A stretch of 64,000 bases of DNA from Sulfurisphaera javensis (lineage in GTDB: Archaea; Thermoproteota; Thermoprotei_A; Sulfolobales; Sulfolobaceae): positions 2,045,812-2,109,811 of the forward strand of contig NZ_AP031322.1 of assembly GCF_041154675.1 (NCBI RefSeq). Reading direction: 5' to 3'. This document shows, one piece after another, positions 10,011-19,285 of the stretch. The translations under genes were made by a program, and so were the position numbers. The notes beneath the pieces are model-generated. The model was not told where the DNA came from. It saw only the letters and a program-made list of their open reading frames with translations, and searched no databases. Positions within the stretch are counted from its first letter, which is position 1. Every line of letters starts with the position of its first letter.

Positions 10011-11693
10011 ATGGCAAACGCCCCAGTCTTGTTATTAAAGGAAGGTACTCAAAGATCTTCTGGTAGAGATGCTTTAAAGAACAATATTTTAGCTGCAGTA
10101 ACTCTATCTGAAATGTTAAAGAGCAGTTTAGGACCTAGAGGATTAGATAAAATGTTAATCGACAGCTTTGGAGATGTAACCATAACAAATGATGGTGCAA
10201 CAATAGTTAAGGAAATGGAAATTCAACATCCAGCAGCTAAACTTTTAGTTGAAGCTGCTAAAGCGCAAGACGCTGAAGTTGGTGACGGAACAACGTCTGC
10301 TGTAGTCCTTGCAGGACTTTTATTAGATAAAGCGGATGATTTACTTGATCAAAATATTCATCCAACAATTATAATTGAAGGTTATAAGAAAGCGCTTAAT
10401 AAGGCTTTAGAAATAATCGATCAATTAGCAACTAAAATTGATGTTTCAAACTTAAACTCTCCTGCTACAAGGGATCAATTAAAGAAGATTGTTTATACTA
10501 CGATGTCGAGTAAGTTCATTGCTGGAGGAGAAGAAATGGATAAAATAATGAACATGGTAATTGATGCAGTATCTATTGTTGCTGAACCTTTGCCTGGAGG
10601 AGGTTACAACGTACCACTTGATTTAATAAAGATTGATAAAAAGAAAGGAGGAAGCATTGAGGACAGTATGCTAGTTCACGGTTTAGTATTAGACAAAGAA
10701 GTTGTTCACCCTGGAATGCCAAGGAGAGTTGAGAAAGCTAAGATTGCAGTATTAGATGCTGCTTTAGAGGTAGAAAAGCCTGAAATATCAGCAAAGATTA
10801 GTATCACGAGCCCAGAACAGATTAAAGCTTTCTTAGATGAGGAGGCAAAGTATTTAAAAGATATGGTAGATAAATTAGCTTCAATTGGCGCAAATGTTGT
10901 AATATGCCAGAAAGGTATTGATGATGTAGCTCAACATTTCTTAGCAAAGAAAGGGATACTTGCAGTAAGAAGAGTTAAGAGAAGTGATATTGAAAAACTA
11001 GAGAAAGCACTTGGTGCTAGAATTATAAGTAGCATAAAAGATGCAACTCCAGAAGACCTAGGATACGCTGAGTTAGTAGAGGAAAGAAGAGTTGGAAATG
11101 ATAAGATGGTATTCATTGAAGGAGCAAAGAATCCAAAGGCAGTGAACATCTTATTAAGAGGCTCTAACGATATGGCATTAGATGAGGCTGAAAGGAGCAT
11201 AAATGATGCCTTACATTCATTAAGGAACGTATTAATGAAGCCAATGATTGTGGCTGGCGGTGGTGCAGTAGAAACTGAATTAGCTTTAAGATTAAGAGAA
11301 TATGCAAGATCTGTAGGAGGTAAAGAGCAGTTAGCTATTGAGAAATTCGCTGAGGCATTAGAAGAAATTCCAATGATATTAGCTGAAACTGCTGGTATGG
11401 AGCCTATACAAACATTAATGGACTTAAGGGCTAAACATGCTAAAGGATTAGTTAACTCTGGAGTTGATGTTATGAATGGAAAGATTGCTGATGATATGTT
11501 AGCCATTAATGTACTTGAGCCAGTAAGAGTAAAGTCACAAGTATTAAAGAGTGCAGTAGAAGCAGCAACTGCAATATTAAAGATTGACGATTTAATTGCT
11601 GCTGCTCCATTAAAGAGTGGAGAGAAGAAGGGCGAAGAGAAGAAAGAAGGAGGAGAAGAAGGCTCTTCTTCCTCCTCTCCATCATTAGAGTAA
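10011..11693 (+). CDS. thsA: Thermosome subunit alpha (group II chaperonin)
   Basis: 560 aa from ATG at 10011 ([18 protein letters not shown]), the N-terminus typical of Sulfolobales alpha subunits. An upstream in-frame ATG at 9984 lies too close to the TATA box to be transcribed. Nucleotide-binding motifs are present ([28 protein letters not shown]), as are the apical-domain segment and GGGAVE. The C-terminal tail is Gly/Glu/Lys then Ser-rich. It assembles into the double-ring ATP-dependent protein-folding machine in the cytoplasm, and its strong promoter fits high, heat-inducible expression. Confidence 0.95.
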   Translation: MANAPVLLLKEGTQRSSGRDALKNNILAAVTLSEMLKSSLGPRGLDKMLIDSFGDVTITNDGATIVKEMEIQHPAAKLLVEAAKAQDAEVGDGTTSAVVLAGLLLDKADDLLDQNIHPTIIIEGYKKALNKALEIIDQLATKIDVSNLNSPATRDQLKKIVYTTMSSKFIAGGEEMDKIMNMVIDAVSIVAEPLPGGGYNVPLDLIKIDKKKGGSIEDSMLVHGLVLDKEVVHPGMPRRVEKAKIAVLDAALEVEKPEISAKISITSPEQIKAFLDEEAKYLKDMVDKLASIGANVVICQKGIDDVAQHFLAKKGILAVRRVKRSDIEKLEKALGARIISSIKDATPEDLGYAELVEERRVGNDKMVFIEGAKNPKAVNILLRGSNDMALDEAERSINDALHSLRNVLMKPMIVAGGGAVETELALRLREYARSVGGKEQLAIEKFAEALEEIPMILAETAGMEPIQTLMDLRAKHAKGLVNSGVDVMNGKIADDMLAINVLEPVRVKSQVLKSAVEAATAILKIDDLIAAAPLKSGEKKGEEKKEGGEEGSSSSSPSLE

Positions 11694-11700
11694 TAATTTT

Positions 11701-12045
11701 TTATTTATACATCATTAGCTGATTTGTTTCTTCTGATCCATAACCTTCAAGTTCATCAAGGATTTTTTTTGCTGCATCTTTAATTTTCTGGCTTGAGTAA
11801 TTATCATAGACTGTTATAAGTAATTTTTTAGTTAAATCTACGCCAATTATAAAAATTAAATTTGTAAAATCTGGGCTTAATAAAAAATCTGCTAATTTTT
11901 CAGGGTCTCCTCCATAGGAGGAAAATCCATATTTTGATTCAGCTTTTGCTAAAAGTTTTTGCGCTTCATCTAAACGTCTCATGTCTAAACTTACTGGAGT
12001 TAAAACCTTGCTAACGATATGTCTTAAGAAGTCTGGTTCACTCAA
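11701..12045 (-). CDS. Hypothetical conserved protein
   Basis: 114 aa from TTG. Soluble and mostly helical, with a hydrophobic stretch NLIFIIGVDLTKKLLITVYD in the middle and a C-terminal ILDELEGYGSEE segment. No motif is recognised. It converges on the thermosome gene with a 7-nt gap and is divergent from the small gene at 12170. The balanced composition and codon usage like its neighbours support a real gene; nothing more can be said about function. Confidence 0.6.
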   Translation of the reverse strand: MSEPDFLRHIVSKVLTPVSLDMRRLDEAQKLLAKAESKYGFSSYGGDPEKLADFLLSPDFTNLIFIIGVDLTKKLLITVYDNYSSQKIKDAAKKILDELEGYGSEETNQLMMYK

Positions 12046-12169
12046 TTACTTCGCCTAAAATATATTAATATAAATTGGCATATAAAAGCTGTAATTTTTA
12101 AGTTTTACATTTCATCAATACTTATAAGGATTAAAACTTGATATAATGTTAGGTATTGAGGGTTAAATA

Positions 12170-12472
12170 ATGGCCTCGTCAAAGAAGAAGAAGAGATCTG
12201 GTGAAAAAGAAGAGTCTTCCAATAAAATTGAAAGTAAGCTTAAGGTGTTGTATTCTGACAAAGAAGTAGTCGTAATGACTGCACCTAATGAAGAAGAACT
12301 AAAGCAAATTCTTTTAGATTTGTTAAGTGAAAAACCTATGAATCTTAAAGAATTACATTCTTATTTATCTGGGATAGCTAGCGAAGACAAAATTAGAAAA
12401 GCATTATCAGATTTAGCTGAGAAAAACATGGTTACTATGTTAGACGATGGAAGATATGCAAAGTTAGGTTAA
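12170..12472 (+). CDS. Small winged-helix protein
   Basis: 100 aa. A basic, disordered N-terminus (SSKKKKRSGEKEESS) precedes a compact winged helix at residues 41-98 (ELKQILLDLLSEKPMNLKEL...IRKALSDLAEKNMVTMLDDGRYAKL). Its small size and basic tail suggest a DNA- or ribosome-associated protein; it is not a convincing S25e. It has its own upstream gap of 124 nt with a weak TATA-like stretch, and overlaps the convergent Cys-rich gene by 9 nt. Confidence 0.65.
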   Translation: MASSKKKKRSGEKEESSNKIESKLKVLYSDKEVVVMTAPNEEELKQILLDLLSEKPMNLKELHSYLSGIASEDKIRKALSDLAEKNMVTMLDDGRYAKLG

Positions 12473-12847
12473 GTTTTTGAATGGGCACGTTTTCCATTGC
12501 GTTGAACATAAGTTTGCTTGTCTTTCTGTAAGTATTCTCCTAAGGACTTTACAATAGGCAACTAGTCCTTTTTCAGTCTTTATGATTTGGAAATAACTAC
12601 ACTCACTATCCAATATTTTTTCTAAAATATTTATTTTAGGATAGAAATTTACTTCTTCTTCTGTATCTTCTCCTGAAATAAACACTTCTAATCCATCCTT
12701 CTTTTCTTCTTCATCTTTATAAAATCTACAAATTCTATAATCTTTAAAGCATCTATTAGGGCTTGTTACAGTATCCGAAGGATTATCTAATAGAGGTGAT
12801 GTACAAAATCCACCCTTATAGTATGGACATACACTACGTTTCTGCAA
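12464..12847 (-). CDS. Hypothetical Cys-rich protein
   Basis: 127 aa with eight cysteines. The N-terminal set (C7, C15, C33, C40 in CPYYKGGFC ... CFKDYRICRFY) and C-terminal pair (LCSTQWKTCPF) suggest a metal or Fe-S site; the middle is acidic (EDTEEEVN). The CPY-x-C pattern resembles that of the gene at 8101. It follows the 65-aa gene at 12834 with a 14-nt overlap, so the two form a small operon divergent from argS. Function unknown. Confidence 0.6.
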   Translation of the reverse strand: MQKRSVCPYYKGGFCTSPLLDNPSDTVTSPNRCFKDYRICRFYKDEEEKKDGLEVFISGEDTEEEVNFYPKINILEKILDSECSYFQIIKTEKGLVAYCKVLRRILTERQANLCSTQWKTCPFKNLT

Positions 12848-13031
12848 TTTCTCTCACTATTACATGTACGCCAAGAAGATCATCATCCCCACTTTCTGTG
12901 GGTAATGTTATCTTATTTACTACTATTTGATCTACGTCATTTATTTTTTCTAATATTTCTGTTAGATTTTTTTCACTTATCTTCTTTTCTCCCCTTAAAT
13001 CTTCTACTATTAAGACTTCTGCTCTTTTCAT
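12834..13031 (-). CDS. Small hypothetical protein
   Basis: 65 aa: MKRAEVLIVEDLRGEKKI then a helix and two predicted strands, ending VHVIVREIAET. The alternating strand-helix-strand pattern suggests a compact alpha/beta fold. It starts 54 nt upstream of the divergent argS gene and overlaps the Cys-rich gene downstream by 14 nt. No family recognised; it is kept because of operon structure and coding-like composition. Confidence 0.55.
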   Translation of the reverse strand: MKRAEVLIVEDLRGEKKISEKNLTEILEKINDVDQIVVNKITLPTESGDDDLLGVHVIVREIAET

Positions 13032-13085
13032 AGTTTAACACTTCAGAGTGGAAAAAGATATAAAGATAGTGGCTTATGCTCTGTT

Positions 13086-14957
13086 GTGAATCCTATAAAA
13101 GAAGTAAAGCTAGAGTTTGCTAAGATTTTATCTGATGCACTTGGTGTTAGCCAAGATAAATTATATGAAAACTTTGAGTATCCTCCAAAAGAACAAATGG
13201 GAGATATATCATTACCTTTACCAACTGTAATAAAAGATAAAAGCTTGTTAAATGTTTCTAACTTTTCTTTCTCTGGTAAATTAATTAAAGAAATTAGAAA
13301 AGTAGGTATATATATAAATGGGATTATAAATGAAGGAGAATTATTTAAGCTTATTTTTTCTAATCTTTCAGAGGATTATGGAATAGAAAAAATAGATAAA
13401 CCACAAAGAATAGTCGTTGAACATACTAGCGCTAATCCTATTCATCCGCTACATGTTGGTCACTTAAGAAATGCAATATTAGGTGACACTATTGCTAGAA
13501 TGCTTAAAGCTCGCGGTCATCAAGTTAACACAAGATTTTATGTAAATGATGCTGGAAGACAAGTTGCAATACTGGCTTTAGGTTATCTTTTGCTAGGGGA
13601 ACCAAGCCCTCCTAAAGATGAAAAAATAGATCAATGGATTGGAGTAATTTATGCAATTACAAATATCTTGATAGAGATAAATCAATTAAAGAAAGAACTA
13701 AGTAATTCAAAAGAAGAAGAATATAGAGAGAAAATATCTAAATTAGATGAATTGGTTTCTTTAGCCGGAAAACATAGAGAGAGATATCCTGAGATATTCG
13801 ATAAATTAGCTGATGAAATCAGTAAGATTGAGGATATAGAGATGAAAATTCAAGAAATTATACGAAAATATGAAAGTCATAGTGATGAAAAGATAGTAAA
13901 TACTATAAGAAAGTTAGTGAGCTGGACATTAGAAGGTTTCAAGGAAAGTCTTGAAGTCCTTGGTATTACGTTTGATAACTTTGATTATGAAAGCGAGTTG
14001 TTGTGGAATAAGAAGGTTGATGAAGTAGTTAAATTAGCTATCTCTTCTGGTTTAACAAAAGAGTACAAAGGTACAACTGCTATATTTCTTGAGATAGATC
14101 CTGAAATACGTAAAAGATTAAATATTCCGTTAGGACTTGAACTTCCACCTTTAGTTTTAGTTAGATCTGATGGTACAACTCTTTATACTACAAGAGATAT
14201 CGCATATTCTCTGTTTAAATTTGAAGTTTTTTCTGCAGATAAAGTAATAAATGTGATAGCTGAACAGCAAGCAGTTCCTCAAATGCAATTAAGAGCCACT
14301 TTGTATCTTTTAGGATTTAAAGATATTGCTGAAAATCTTATACACTATTCTTATGGAATGGTAAACTTACAAGGAATGAGAATGAGCGGAAGACTAGGAA
14401 GATTTATCTCGTTAGATGAAATAATAAATGAATTAAAAGAAGTTGCTGAAAGTAAAATAAAAGAAAAAGGAGGAGATGTCACAAACTTATTTGATATAGT
14501 AAACTCAGCAATAAGATATGCAATTTTGTTAGTATCTGCAAATAAACCAGTATCATTTAACATAAAAAACATTGTTGATTTTGATCAAAATAGTGGTCCT
14601 TACTTACAGTATACTTACGCAAGAGCTTACAATATATTAAATAAAAATACTGAAAATCTTCAACTTAATAAAGCAAATCTTAACGATCTAGTAGATGATA
14701 AAAGAAAGCTTTTACTTCTTATTGCTAAATTCCCAGAAATAGCTACAAAAGCTATAGATGAATTAAGACCAGAGGATCTTTTAGGCTTCTTAAGAAATGT
14801 TGCTGACGTATTTAACAGATGGTATAACTTTGAAAGAGTCTTGCAAGAGCCAGATGAAGGCAAAAGGATGACAAGATTATTTATAGTAAAAGGAGTAGAA
14901 AGAGTCCTTTATAATGGTCTTAATTTAGTTGGTATAAAGCCTCTGAAGAGAATGTAG
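13086..14957 (+). CDS. argS: Arginyl-tRNA synthetase
   Basis: 623 aa from GTG. The N-terminal Add-1 tRNA-binding domain is followed by the class I HIGH motif HPLHVGHLRNAILG (about residues 119-132), the ArgRS-specific FYVNDAGRQ, the KMSKS-equivalent GMRMSGRLG near residue 428, and a C-terminal DALR anticodon-binding domain (GPYLQYTYARAYNIL). It charges tRNA-Arg. The TAG stop directly abuts the 3' end of a convergent tRNA-Arg gene. A divergent small operon starts 54 nt upstream. Confidence 0.96.
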   Translation: MNPIKEVKLEFAKILSDALGVSQDKLYENFEYPPKEQMGDISLPLPTVIKDKSLLNVSNFSFSGKLIKEIRKVGIYINGIINEGELFKLIFSNLSEDYGIEKIDKPQRIVVEHTSANPIHPLHVGHLRNAILGDTIARMLKARGHQVNTRFYVNDAGRQVAILALGYLLLGEPSPPKDEKIDQWIGVIYAITNILIEINQLKKELSNSKEEEYREKISKLDELVSLAGKHRERYPEIFDKLADEISKIEDIEMKIQEIIRKYESHSDEKIVNTIRKLVSWTLEGFKESLEVLGITFDNFDYESELLWNKKVDEVVKLAISSGLTKEYKGTTAIFLEIDPEIRKRLNIPLGLELPPLVLVRSDGTTLYTTRDIAYSLFKFEVFSADKVINVIAEQQAVPQMQLRATLYLLGFKDIAENLIHYSYGMVNLQGMRMSGRLGRFISLDEIINELKEVAESKIKEKGGDVTNLFDIVNSAIRYAILLVSANKPVSFNIKNIVDFDQNSGPYLQYTYARAYNILNKNTENLQLNKANLNDLVDDKRKLLLLIAKFPEIATKAIDELRPEDLLGFLRNVADVFNRWYNFERVLQEPDEGKRMTRLFIVKGVERVLYNGLNLVGIKPLKRM

Positions 14958-15045
<88 letters not shown>

Positions 15046-15231
15046 TCAATATCTAATAATCTAAATCTACTATTAAATTTCCCGTTCCAAGATATTTATG
15101 AATAGAAGAAAATGAAATATGTTAGTTACATGTCTAATGGGTATTAGAAATTTCCCTTCTCTTTCTGGTAATACCATGCTGTTTACTTATAAACCTAATA
15201 TATCAATTTGACTAATATTAAATGATAGGAA

Positions 15232-17745
15232 ATGCAAAAAGCTGATATTAACATTCTTTCCCTTTCGAAGCTTAAGGTTATCAAAAGGGGTAACAAAGTA
15301 GAGGAATTTAGAGCAGAAAAAATAATTTCTAAACTAGGTCTTGTGCCGGAGGAAGTTTTTGATGGAATATTGAACGACATTTCGCAAAATGCAAAAGATA
15401 ATGCTATCGATACAAGGACAATTGCTGACATAGTTGAAAGGAACCTAATTGAACATTCACTTGATCATCCAGAATTAATGGAATTAGCTAAAAAGTACGT
15501 TTTAGCTAGGATTTATAACCACGTTTATGGTAAGGGTAAGTGGAAGGAGTTTGACAAAAGGGATTTACTCCTTACATATAATGCATTAAAGGTTCTTGAG
15601 GCTAGGTATTTGCTAAAAGATCCTAACACACTTAGATACATAGAAACTCCACAAATGATGTTCAGAAGGGTAGCTAAGTTCTTAGCATCTGTAGAAAAGA
15701 GTTACGGTAAATCTGATAATGATGCAAAGCAACTTGAAGAGAAGTTTTATGAGATAATGAGTGAGTTAAAGTTCTTACCAAACACACCAACTTTAATGAA
15801 TAGCGGGACACGTCTCGGTATTCTTTCAGCTTGTTTTGTTATCCCAGTCAGAGATTCAATGATTACATCAAATGGTGAAGGTATTTATGATGCTTTAAGA
15901 GCTATGGCTGTTGTTCACCAACAAGGTGGTGGTACTGGTTTTGATTTTTCTGAATTAAGACCAAAGGGTGATATTGTTGCATCAACTGCTGGTGTTGCCT
16001 CTGGTCCAGTATCTTTCATGAGAATATTTGATGTTTCTACAGACGTGGTAAAGCAAGGTGGTAAAAGAAGAGGGGCTAATATGGGTGTTATGCATGTTTG
16101 GCATCCAGACATTGATGACTTCATTAAAGCTAAGACTGGACAATTAAAAGATACTCAATTACAGAATTTCAACATTTCTGTTGGTGTTTATGATTACTTT
16201 ATGAATGCTGTTGAGAGGAGTGATGTTGTGCCGTTAGTTAATCCTAGGAAGACTAAAATACCAGGCAAGGAGTGGGAGTACTATATTGCTAAGGCAAGGG
16301 GTTACATTACGGAAGATTGGATACAAGAAGTTATCCTTTCAGAACTTGAAGAGAAGGGCGGTGCGGTTTATCTTGATGAGAGTAAGATAATAACTGTAGA
16401 TGAAGCATTAGTAATTGCTGAAAAAGAGGGAGCAATAACTCAATGGGTTAATGCTAGACAACTCTTCGAAGAAATTGTTAAAGGTGCATGGGACAGTGGT
16501 GATCCTGGACTTCTTTTCATAGATACAATAAATAGGAGGCATCCAACTTGGTACCTTGGAAAAATAAATGCTACTAACCCATGTGGTGAAGAACCATTAT
16601 TACCCTGGGAATCTTGCAACTTAGGTTCGATCAACTTAGAAAAGTTTGTAATCGAGAGGGACGGCAAGCCTACAATTGATTGGGATGGTTTAGCTGAGAC
16701 TATTAAGTATGCTGTTAGACTTTTAGATAATGTTATTGATGCTAATCGCTATCCATTAAAGCAAATTGAAGAAGCTACTAAGAGGACTAGGAAGGTTGGT
16801 CTTGGTGTAATGGGTTTGGCTAGAATGTTAATAAAGCTAGGTATACCTTATGACTCAGTTGATGCTGTATATTTATCTTATCAATTGGCTAAGTTCATTT
16901 ATTATCAAGCTTTCAAAGAGTCTATTGAGATTGCAAAAGAGAAAGGCTCATTCCCTGCTTATGACTCTAAGTTGTATAGAGATATTTGGGAGAGTGCAAA
17001 ATCATTTGATGAAATCCTTGAAATTGTAGGTATTAAAGATAAGCCCAGTGAATATATAAAGAGACTAACGTTTATCGTAGACAAATTGGATTTTGATAAG
17101 TTAAAGGAGGATAGGATTAAGTATGGTTTAAGAAACGCTACTGTAGTTTCAGTTGCCCCAACTGGTACAATATCAATAATTGCTGGTACGTCCTCTTCTA
17201 TTGAACCATTATTCGCATTAGCTTTCATAAGAAATGTTGCAGTTGGAAAATTCATGGAAATTGATCCGCTCTTCCTTGAATATCTGAGAAAGTACGAATT
17301 AGATAATCCAGAGGTTGTTAAGAAGGTAGCTGAGACTGGTATGATTGGTGATAATCTATTCATGCCAAAAACAATGAGAAAAATATTCAGAACAGCACAT
17401 GAAGTACCACCAGAATATCATTTATTACATCAAGCAGTATGGCAACAGTGGAACGATTCTGGCACATCAAAGACTATAAACTTAAAATCAGAAGAACCGC
17501 CAGAAACTGTTGAAAAAGTGTATTTACTAGCTTGGAAACTTGGAATCAAAGGAGTAACTGTGTATAGGGATAAATCAAAATCACAACAAGTAATCTACTT
17601 CGGAATAAAGAAGGAAAGAGAAGAAGTAAAGAAACAAGAAGAGAAAAAGATCCAACAATTAATACCATCAAGTTTCAGAATGCAACAAAAGTTTGTTGAA
17701 GTAAGCGAAACATATGCTGGTGGATGCAAGACTTGTGAGTTATAA
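15232..17745 (+). CDS. nrdJ: Ribonucleotide reductase, adenosylcobalamin-dependent (class II)
   Basis: 837 aa. An N-terminal ATP-cone region ([19 protein letters not shown], residues 14-100) is followed by the large catalytic barrel. Motifs include [55 protein letters not shown] with the catalytic NxCxE, and VAPTGTIS. The C-terminus ends in the redox pair GGCKTCEL. No small-subunit gene is adjacent and the NPCGEE form is typical of B12-dependent NrdJ. It makes deoxyribonucleotides for DNA synthesis. It is preceded by a 186-nt gap after tRNA-Arg with AT-rich promoter-like sequence. Confidence 0.9.
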   Translation: MQKADINILSLSKLKVIKRGNKVEEFRAEKIISKLGLVPEEVFDGILNDISQNAKDNAIDTRTIADIVERNLIEHSLDHPELMELAKKYVLARIYNHVYGKGKWKEFDKRDLLLTYNALKVLEARYLLKDPNTLRYIETPQMMFRRVAKFLASVEKSYGKSDNDAKQLEEKFYEIMSELKFLPNTPTLMNSGTRLGILSACFVIPVRDSMITSNGEGIYDALRAMAVVHQQGGGTGFDFSELRPKGDIVASTAGVASGPVSFMRIFDVSTDVVKQGGKRRGANMGVMHVWHPDIDDFIKAKTGQLKDTQLQNFNISVGVYDYFMNAVERSDVVPLVNPRKTKIPGKEWEYYIAKARGYITEDWIQEVILSELEEKGGAVYLDESKIITVDEALVIAEKEGAITQWVNARQLFEEIVKGAWDSGDPGLLFIDTINRRHPTWYLGKINATNPCGEEPLLPWESCNLGSINLEKFVIERDGKPTIDWDGLAETIKYAVRLLDNVIDANRYPLKQIEEATKRTRKVGLGVMGLARMLIKLGIPYDSVDAVYLSYQLAKFIYYQAFKESIEIAKEKGSFPAYDSKLYRDIWESAKSFDEILEIVGIKDKPSEYIKRLTFIVDKLDFDKLKEDRIKYGLRNATVVSVAPTGTISIIAGTSSSIEPLFALAFIRNVAVGKFMEIDPLFLEYLRKYELDNPEVVKKVAETGMIGDNLFMPKTMRKIFRTAHEVPPEYHLLHQAVWQQWNDSGTSKTINLKSEEPPETVEKVYLLAWKLGIKGVTVYRDKSKSQQVIYFGIKKEREEVKKQEEKKIQQLIPSSFRMQQKFVEVSETYAGGCKTCEL

Positions 17746-17792
17746 AGATTTTTATTTTTATTTTCCGATACTTCTATTGTAGTGTGTTTATT

Positions 17793-18185
17793 ATGCAACT
17801 AACCCTACCATGCGAGTATTCAGTAAAGGAAATTTTACCAGCTATTAGAGCTCTTATCGCAGAGAAATTAGTAGAAGAGAAGAATCTTTCAATATATAAA
17901 GCCGCTGATCTTATGGGTTTAACTCCGGCTGCAGTCGAAAATTATTTAAAGAAAAGAAGAGGAACTGCAGTTAAAGAGTTATTAAAGAGAGATAAAGAAT
18001 TCATGGATTACCTAGAGGATTTCAGTGAAAAAGTGATCAAGCAAAAGGATTCTGTTTCTTTATCTTCATATTATTGTATACTATGTGCTGAAGGAAAGAA
18101 AGTACTTAATAAAAACGGATATAGGTTATCCCATTGTATTGTAGAGAGTGCTTTAACTACTTATAATTTTTCGCTTAAGGAATGA
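17793..18185 (+). CDS. HTH transcriptional regulator with C-terminal Cys motif
   Basis: 130 aa from the ATG at 17793 (MQLTLPCEYSVKEILPAIRALIAE); an in-frame GTG at 17784 would add three residues. A helix-turn-helix (IYKAADLMGLTPAAVENYLKK) is followed by a C-terminal CILCAEG-x13-C pattern, the arrangement of the archaeal COG2522 predicted regulators. The cysteines may bind metal or sense redox state. It lies 47 nt after nrdJ, so it could be its regulator, but this is inference. The 3' end overlaps the convergent gene by 33 nt. Confidence 0.75.
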   Translation: MQLTLPCEYSVKEILPAIRALIAEKLVEEKNLSIYKAADLMGLTPAAVENYLKKRRGTAVKELLKRDKEFMDYLEDFSEKVIKQKDSVSLSSYYCILCAEGKKVLNKNGYRLSHCIVESALTTYNFSLKE

Positions 18186-19205
18186 TTCTAATAATCTTTT
18201 TATTTTCAATTTAACATAAATTATACCGAATTTTCTCATAGGAATTTTTATTCTGTCAAATTCTGGATTAAGTTTTTCAATTTCTTTTCCTTGGGGTGAT
18301 AAAATGTATGCATCTTCTATTCTAGCTGATAATAATAGATTAGCTATTGCTGGAAAGTCATTAAGGTTTACTAAGCCTAAAATTAACTGATTATTATCAT
18401 ATTTTATAAAAAACGGTATTATGCCACTAGGATATGCTTTATATAATGATATAGGAAATGGAAGTTTACAGTCAATCTTCAATACTTTATTTTTTAGATT
18501 CCAAGTAACTTCATATGGTTTAGCTTCTTTCCACGTTTTAGATTTTACTACTACAATTCTTCCTAAAGTTTCTACTTTTAAGAGTCCTTTATCATTAATT
18601 AATTTAAGCTTATTTTCCCCAACTATATTAAACGTTTCCTTCAGAGAAACGCTGAAAAATTCTGATTTCCCATGCAATTCTTTACTTTGATTTATAATAA
18701 ATGGGTTAAGATAGACGTAGAATGGATTTATGTAACCTGTATCTAGTGTAAGATTGTTTTCATAAAAAGAAAGTGTATGCTCTTTCTCTCTCAGTTTTTC
18801 ATTTATCTCTCCACTCTCCATAAATATCTTTTTACCGTCAAATATATCTTCTCTATTCCAAAATGAAGGATTAAAGTAACTTTCTCCTTCTTTACATGGT
18901 AATATATCATAAATTAGCTTAACTAGCTCATTAGTATTTACTTTTAAGTCCCAACCTATTTGTAATTCGTTAATTGGGGATAGGTAAAAGTATTTACTGG
19001 TATTTTCTTTTCCTATTGTTTCAATTTGTGTTCCATCTGGGCCAATAATAATTGAGTTATATTTCCAAAATATTTGATCTGGGTTTAATAATGAAAGAAG
19101 TTGTGGTGACTGCTCTAAGTAAAAAATATCGTCATCTACATATATTTTCTTTATTTCTGGAAGAGGAAAATCAGCGGCTACCTTTAATAAATCATCTAGT
19201 TTCAT
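18153..19205 (-). CDS. Hypothetical protein, beta-rich
   Basis: 350 aa; I do not recognise the family. The sequence is rich in aromatic residues and predicted strands, with no transmembrane segment or signal peptide. The C-terminal 120 residues (PISLYKAYPSG ... RIKIPMRKFGIIYVKLKI) resemble in style the beta-sandwich tail of some glycoside hydrolases, but this is weak. It starts 72 nt downstream of gatE on the same strand, with a candidate C/D sRNA in between. The 3' end overlaps the HTH gene by 33 nt. Confidence 0.6.
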   Translation of the reverse strand: MKLDDLLKVAADFPLPEIKKIYVDDDIFYLEQSPQLLSLLNPDQIFWKYNSIIIGPDGTQIETIGKENTSKYFYLSPINELQIGWDLKVNTNELVKLIYDILPCKEGESYFNPSFWNREDIFDGKKIFMESGEINEKLREKEHTLSFYENNLTLDTGYINPFYVYLNPFIINQSKELHGKSEFFSVSLKETFNIVGENKLKLINDKGLLKVETLGRIVVVKSKTWKEAKPYEVTWNLKNKVLKIDCKLPFPISLYKAYPSGIIPFFIKYDNNQLILGLVNLNDFPAIANLLLSARIEDAYILSPQGKEIEKLNPEFDRIKIPMRKFGIIYVKLKIKRLLESFLKRKIISS

Positions 19206-19229
19206 AAGCGGTCAAGCTCATCATTTTTA

Positions 19230-19285
19230 GATCCGCCAAATGCCTTTTCTTCATCACTCAGTCTCGGGGGTAATTCTTCATCCTA
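19230..19285 (-). ncRNA. Candidate C/D box sRNA between gatE and the 350-aa gene
   Basis: On the minus strand: C-like ATGAAGA (19275-19281), a 13-nt guide, D' CTGA (19258-19261), C' GTGATGA (19251-19257), then a guide ending AAGGCATTTGG and a D-like CGGA (19232-19235). The last guide is complementary to CCAAAUGCCUU, a conserved 23S/25S rRNA segment. The fifth nucleotide from the D box falls on the A that yeast snR13/human U15 methylate (yeast Am2281). The C box overlaps the gatE stop. C and D boxes deviate by one base and D'/C' abut without spacer. Confidence 0.55.

Noticed and set aside
12170-12472. Ribosomal protein eS25
   Set aside because: The basic tail plus winged helix is similar in style, but the conserved S25e helix sequence is not present.
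19201-19280. Open frame on the minus strand between gatE and the 350-aa gene reading [17 protein letters not shown] and ending in an ATGA overlap
   Set aside because: It has no start codon and follows a TAG directly; the C/D sRNA explains most of the same bases. It remains possible that it is a relic.
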